Origin: Pyrenochaeta sp. MPI-SDFR-AT-0127
Lineage: Eukaryota; Ascomycota; Dothideomycetes; Pleosporales; Cucurbitariaceae
DNA: 10,432 nucleotides
Assembly (NCBI GenBank): GCA_020747015.1
Contig: JAGTJM010000180.1
Span: 1-10,432 of the forward strand
Direction: 5' to 3'
Part shown: one piece after another, positions 7,514-10,432 of the stretch
Layout of the letters: each line of letters begins with the position of its first letter
Numbering within the stretch: position 1 is the first letter of the stretch
Program-made: the position numbers and the translations under genes
Notes under the pieces: model-generated
Told to the model about the DNA's origin: nothing
Database searches by the model: none
The model's input: only the letters and a program-made list of their open reading frames with translations

Positions 7514-7948
7514 ACTATTAAAAAGGCTTAGAGTCCTTAGTAGAGTAGCTATAATATTAAGTAGCTAGTATTACTAAGGAGTCCTTTCTTAGTAGCTTCT
7601 AGAGTAGAGTAAATAAAGGTAGATAAGAGGGTTAAAGTAGTTCTAAGTATTAAATAGTAGTATTTAATAATAACTTAAGATTAATTATAATATTCCTTAA
7701 GAGTATATTACTCTTATCTATATACTTATTAGTTCTAAGAAATTCTATAGTATTCTATAAAGTCTTATATAAGATTCTATAAAATTCTATAAGACTTCTA
7801 AGTCTATAATATAGGATTCTCTAGGACTATATAACTATATAGAGTATATATTACTATTAGTCTTAACCTAGGCTTTATTTAATATCTATATCCTCTCTAT
7901 CTTCTTACTACTTATAAGTACCTATATTCTTATTATAGGTTTATAATA
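7514..7948 (+). repeat. Left arm of a long inverted repeat
   Basis: This segment matches the reverse complement of 8162-8592. Shared strings include GTAGAGTAGCTATAATAT, AGTAGCTAGTATTACTAAGG, TATTAAATAGTAGTATTTAA and TAGGTTTATAATA, all in the same order. Over the outer 200 bp I count roughly 22 differences by eye, many of them C/T or A/G, so identity is near 88-90%; inner parts are less alike. Arms are about 435 and 431 bp with a spacer of about 213 bp. The arrangement fits a foldback element or two inverted copies of one repeat, both mutated afterwards. Confidence 0.85.
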
Positions 7949-7956
7949 GATACTAA

Positions 7957-8021
7957 GATAGTAAAAGAATATTTTTAAAAAAAGTATTATAATAGAGAAC
8001 TATTATATTACTTTTACTATC
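7957..8021. repeat. Hairpin at the apex of the inverted repeat
   Basis: GATAGTAAAAG (7957-7967) and CTTTTACTATC (8011-8021) are perfect 11-bp complements. Between them TATAATAG and CTATTATA (7988-7995, 8000-8007) form an 8-bp stem around an AGAA loop. This lies in the spacer of the large inverted repeat. A similar small hairpin with an AGAA loop is at 7445-7464. AT-rich sequence yields such palindromes easily, so significance is uncertain. Confidence 0.5.
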
Positions 8022-8161
8022 TATAAGAATATTAAGTTAAATATACTAAGCTATAAAGATCTATTATATAAGTCTATATATATAAAAAAATTTAAAGTCT
8101 TAGAATTCTAGAGATACTAAGTCTAGTTTAAGATTTTATAGACTTATAGATTATTATTATT

Positions 8162-8592
8162 TATTATAAACCTACGAGGAGACTATAGGCGCTTATAAGT
8201 AAAAGAGAAGGAAGAGATATAGCTATTAGATAAGGCCTAAATATAGGCTAGTAATAACGTATACCCTATAATATTATATAATCCTAGAATTATATAAAAT
8301 ATAGAAAAGAGTACTATAGGATACTATAAGATCCTATAATAGGACTTTATAGTATACTATAGAATCTATAGAATAATCTAGATATATAGATAAAAATAAT
8401 ATACCTCTATAGTATATTATAATTAACCTTAAGTTATTATTAAATACTACTATTTAATACTTAGAATAACTTTAATCTCTTATCTATCTCTATTTACTCT
8501 AATCTAGAAGCTACTAAAAAAGAACTCCTTAGTAATACTAGCTACTTTATATTATAGCTACTCTACTAAGAATCCTAAGCCCTTTTAATATA
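8162..8592 (-). repeat. Right arm of the long inverted repeat
   Basis: This is the reverse-complement partner of 7514-7948. Its outer end lies three bases from the start of the LTR at 8596, whereas the equivalent left-arm sequence continues into more mutated DNA. The right arm may therefore have been cut by the retrotransposon insertion, with its remainder beyond the window. The three surviving CpG of the tract are all in this arm. Confidence 0.85.
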
Positions 8593-8662
8593 AGTTGTAA
8601 CGAACGTCACATAGAAATAGAGACGCACACGCGTTCCTATAAGAAGGGAGGTTTATTTGGAG

Positions 8663-8686
8663 GATATCGGACCTGCCTCCGATATC
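8663..8686. promoter_or_regulatory. Palindrome in the U3 part of the LTR
   Basis: GATATCGGA, six bases, then TCCGATATC form a perfect 9-bp inverted repeat about 75-95 bp upstream of the predicted transcript start. It could bind a dimeric transcription factor. The role is inferred from position and symmetry only. Confidence 0.4.
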
Positions 8687-8723
8687 GTCCCGATTAGGCC
8701 CCGTTACCCCTATTTCTCCATAC

Positions 8724-8732
8724 ATAAGTATA
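8724..8732 (+). promoter_or_regulatory. TATA-like element of the LTR promoter
   Basis: ATAAGTATA lies 26-34 bp upstream of 8758, the base where the transcript should begin if the self-priming model is right. Spacing and sequence fit a core promoter of RNA polymerase II. Confidence 0.4.
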
Positions 8733-8752
8733 GCTCTTTAGCAGTAGATAGC

Positions 8753-8773
8753 AGGACAAGTTCTTCTTGTCCT
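8753..8773 (+). promoter_or_regulatory. Predicted RNA 5' end and hairpin (start of R)
   Basis: AAGTTCTTCTTGT at 8758-8770 is perfectly complementary to the site just after the LTR. In Tf1/sushi-type elements the first 11 or so bases of the transcript pair with that site and are cleaved to prime reverse transcription, which would put the transcript start at about 8758. The same bases lie in a DNA palindrome, AGGACAAG, TTCTT, CTTGTCCT (8-bp stem, 5-nt loop). Confidence 0.6.
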
Positions 8774-8895
8774 TCCGTATCAGACCTATAGGAATAGAGG
8801 TGTTCTTGGTTATCCACCGCAGCACGCACTCCTATATGCCTTTGAGTTGCACTCGGATCCGTTTCGGAGCCCTCTAGCACCTGTGTCGTTACATT

Positions 8896-8908
8896 ACAAG
8901 AAGAACTT
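8896..8908 (+). other. Self-priming site (primer-binding site) after the LTR
   Basis: ACAAGAAGAACTT starts two bases after the LTR end and is the exact reverse complement of 8758-8770 inside the LTR. There is no TGG here as would be needed for pairing to a tRNA 3' CCA end. Known self-priming elements (Tf1 and the sushi group of fungal Metaviridae) have just this arrangement. The same site could also fold with CTTCTT at 8927-8932. Confidence 0.8.
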
Positions 8909-9180
8909 CGCCCCCGCCGGTGACGGCTTCTTAATAATATCGCTTTGTTTGAAAAGATTACGTCTAAACCCTTACGTTAATACGATCCGATTCGGATCCG
9001 TTTATGATTAAAGTCTATCATTCTAAAGTTGGGATCCCCTTGATCTCCTAACGACCGAAGCCTATAGGTTTGGAACTTCCTGCACCACTGCGTGAGGATT
9101 AACTTCGGGAAAGTCGCGTGGAGCGCCAGGGTAGAAACTCGGAGACTACCAATAACCTAGGGGAATCGGAGCCTAAGCCG
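8909..9180 (+). other. Untranslated leader of the retrotransposon
   Basis: This lies between the priming site and the first in-frame ATG of gag at 9181. It contains a stop in the gag frame at 9100-9102, so translation cannot start further upstream in that frame. The frame is open from 9103, with GTG at 9118, but no ATG occurs before 9181. A short palindromic string, CGGATCCG-like, appears near 8990-9000 and echoes one in the LTR near 8850. Confidence 0.55.
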
Positions 9181-10432
9181 ATGTCTCCCCCCAAACAAGG
9201 ATCAGCTCAAACAGGAGCATCGTCCTCATCAAGATCGACGCGGCAGCAGGCCGCCCAGTCGAAAATTATCGCGCAGCCTGAGGCTGATGAGCAAATAGAG
9301 GGTCACTCTGAACAGGAAACAGAGTCTGACGCACAATTAATAATGGTAGAGAATCGGAACACAATCGGACCTGACGCGAGGATTGCTGAGTTGCAGCGTG
9401 AACTGGATCGAGTTCGTGCAGAACTGAACAAACTTAGCGCTCGGCCTATCTCCAGCTCTATTGAGCCCGATTAGCCCCTACCCACCACCGAAACACCCCC
9501 GACCACGAACCCACGAGAGATCCGCTCTCCTTCAGTGACGCTTCCCCCAGAACTCATGGGCAGAATAATAAGGTCAGAAAAGACGCCTCCCATCAGCGAT
9601 CTTAGCGATGGGAAGAACCCTAGCTTCAGACAATGGCAAGCTTCGATACGAGACCGACTCGAGATCAACTCAGATCACTATCGGACGGAGCGCGCACGCA
9701 TGGCCTTAGTATGGGGGCATACCACAGGGTTAGCAAGAGAATACCTGGAGCCCCGATACCTAGCCGACTCCCCTGTGGACGGCTTCCAGATCGCTGAACA
9801 GATGATCGACCTTCTAAAATCCTATTTCATTACTGGAAATGAGATGGCAGAGAACAGAGCACTGTTCGACCGATTATAACAAGGGAAAGAGGAAACTTTT
9901 GCTCTCTTTAAGGCACGTTTTCTGAGCGCGGCTGTGAAAGGACACGTACCTAAGTCGGAGTGGTTTCACTACCTATGGATCAAGATCGTCCCCGGCCTTC
10001 GAGTACCTAACCTAGGATTCAAGCGCCTCTGGAATAACTCCTTCGAACAGATGGTGGAGCACCTAACAGCATACGATATGGAGCGGAAGAACTATCCAGT
10101 CGTAAGCTCTCCTACCAATGTTCCTCGAAACAGTGCTCGGACTATGCAACGACCTGTTACGGACCCTATCCGGAAGACAACCTATGTAGCCCCCTCATCA
10201 AGTGCTACGCAGTCTTTTAAGCCCGCCGTATATCGCCCGGCCTCAAAGACACCCGCACCGGATAGAGAAAGGACCCCAGGCAACTGCTATAATTGTGGCG
10301 ACCCTGGACACTATGCCAACGAATGTCCTAAACCACGGGTTCACTAGATTGAACCAGAGGAAGAAGAATTTGAGGACGCTGTGGAAAGTTACGACACGGA
10401 TCCAATTCGGTTGGGAAACGACGCCGCCCGGG
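9181..10432 (+). pseudogene. gag: gag (start of gag-pol) with three in-frame stops
   Basis: Gag packages the element's RNA in cytoplasmic particles. One frame (position 1 mod 3) is coherent from ATG 9181 to the window end, broken only by TAG 9472-9474, TAA 9877-9879 and TAG 10345-10347 (codons 98, 233 and 389). Order: a Ser/Gln-rich N-terminus; a short coiled coil, RIAELQRELDRVRAELNKL (residues 67-85); a Pro-rich hinge; a retrotransposon gag core from LPPELMGRIIRSEKTPPISD through FRQWQASIRDRLE, EETFALFKARFLSAAVKGHV and FEQMVEHLTAYDMERKNYPV; a basic Pro/Ser linker; then the knuckle CYNCGDPGHYANEC (10285-10326), spacing C-x2-C-x4-H-x4-C. Acidic sequence EPEEEEFEDAVESYD follows the last stop, as before a protease region. 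Similarity runs unbroken across all three stops. Each is one C-to-T change from CAG or CAA, in CpA context. The last could instead be a gag/pol readthrough stop. Confidence 0.88.

Larger units (their letters stand above)
6833..8595. repeat. AT-rich tract with no CpA or TpG (RIP-saturated)
   Basis: Reading all lines, the last CpA is at 6831-6832 and the next TpG is the first base pair of the LTR at 8596-8597. Between them no CA or TG occurs, and I find only three CG (8175, 8190, 8258). Every C is followed by T or C, apart from those three, and G is preceded by A or G. RIP in Pezizomycotina changes C to T mainly in CpA on both strands, turning CpA and TpG into TpA, which is abundant here. The tract is closed by stops in every frame and codes for nothing now. 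The original element cannot be named from this sequence. Confidence 0.93.
8596..8893 (+). repeat. 5' LTR, 298 bp
   Basis: It begins TGTAACGA and ends TCGTTACA, a perfect 8-bp terminal inverted repeat with the canonical TG...CA ends. Immediately after it comes TT and then the putative self-priming site. An alternative end at 8898 (a second TTACA) is possible but gives a shorter inverted repeat. The copy at the other end of the element is not in the window, so LTR status is inferred from the ends, the palindromic U3, the priming site and the following gag. Confidence 0.85.
8596..10432 (+). mobile_element. Gypsy-type LTR retrotransposon, 5' part, runs off window
   Basis: This is the 5' end of a Ty3/Gypsy-like element: LTR, primer-binding site, leader, then a gag frame reading rightward with a CCHC knuckle. 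The frame continues past the knuckle to the window end without shifting, as expected for elements with one gag-pol frame. Protease, reverse transcriptase, integrase and the 3' LTR are outside the window, so assignment to Gypsy rests on the gag type and the priming site. The element is inserted in the CpA/TpG-free tract but is itself rich in CpA and TpG. The five bases before it are TAAGT; the same five after the 3' LTR would prove a target-site duplication. Confidence 0.9.

Noticed and set aside
6833..8595. Mitochondrial insertion or centromere core as the cause of AT richness
   Set aside because: Simple AT bias would not remove CpA and TpG selectively while keeping CpT, CpC and ApG; the pattern is context-specific mutation.
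9118..9180. Starting gag at the GTG at 9118
   Set aside because: Eukaryotic initiation needs ATG in nearly all cases; the first ATG in frame is at 9181.

Overview
The window looks like accessory, repeat-rich DNA of a filamentous ascomycete (Pezizomycotina). The evidence is a HET-NACHT-WD40 gene of the fungal NLR type, a short 55-nt GT-AG intron, a fungal Tc1-like transposase relic, a fungal Gypsy-type LTR retrotransposon, and a tract with the CpA/TpG exhaustion expected from repeat-induced point mutation (RIP). No rRNA or tRNA genes were found, and the only apparently intact gene is a 168-aa protein of unknown function at 5423-5929 (- strand).

Layout. 1-374 is the 3' flank of the first gene. 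375-3660 (- strand) is a broken HET-NACHT-WD40 gene: HET domain, NACHT ATPase, linker, then seven WD40 repeats. It has two in-frame stops, two frameshifts and an apparent in-frame loss inside the HET domain, while its C-terminal half remains open apart from a well-formed intron. 3661-4307 is non-coding, with weak HET remnants and a perfect 10-bp hairpin. 4308-5113 (+) is a Tc1/mariner-type transposase relic that lacks the end of its catalytic domain. 5423-5929 (-) is the small intact gene. 6475-6765 (-) is an unrecognised, possibly once-coding stretch, followed by a 13-bp direct repeat at the edge of an AT-rich block.

6833-8595 is a 1,763-bp AT-rich block in which I find not one CpA or TpG dinucleotide on reading every line. 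Inside it lies a long inverted repeat (arms about 435 bp, spacer about 213 bp). At 8596 a Gypsy-type LTR retrotransposon begins and runs off the window: a 298-bp 5' LTR with 8-bp terminal inverted repeats, a 13-nt site just after the LTR that is perfectly complementary to an internal LTR segment (the signature of Tf1/sushi-type self-priming), and a gag reading frame with a CCHC zinc knuckle and three in-frame stops. The LTR element is rich in CpA/TpG while its host tract has none, so it most likely inserted after the tract was mutated.

The elements do not form a pathway. They read as layers of genome defence and decay: a dead NLR-type incompatibility gene, a dead DNA transposon, a saturated RIP-like tract, and a younger retrotransposon nested in that tract.
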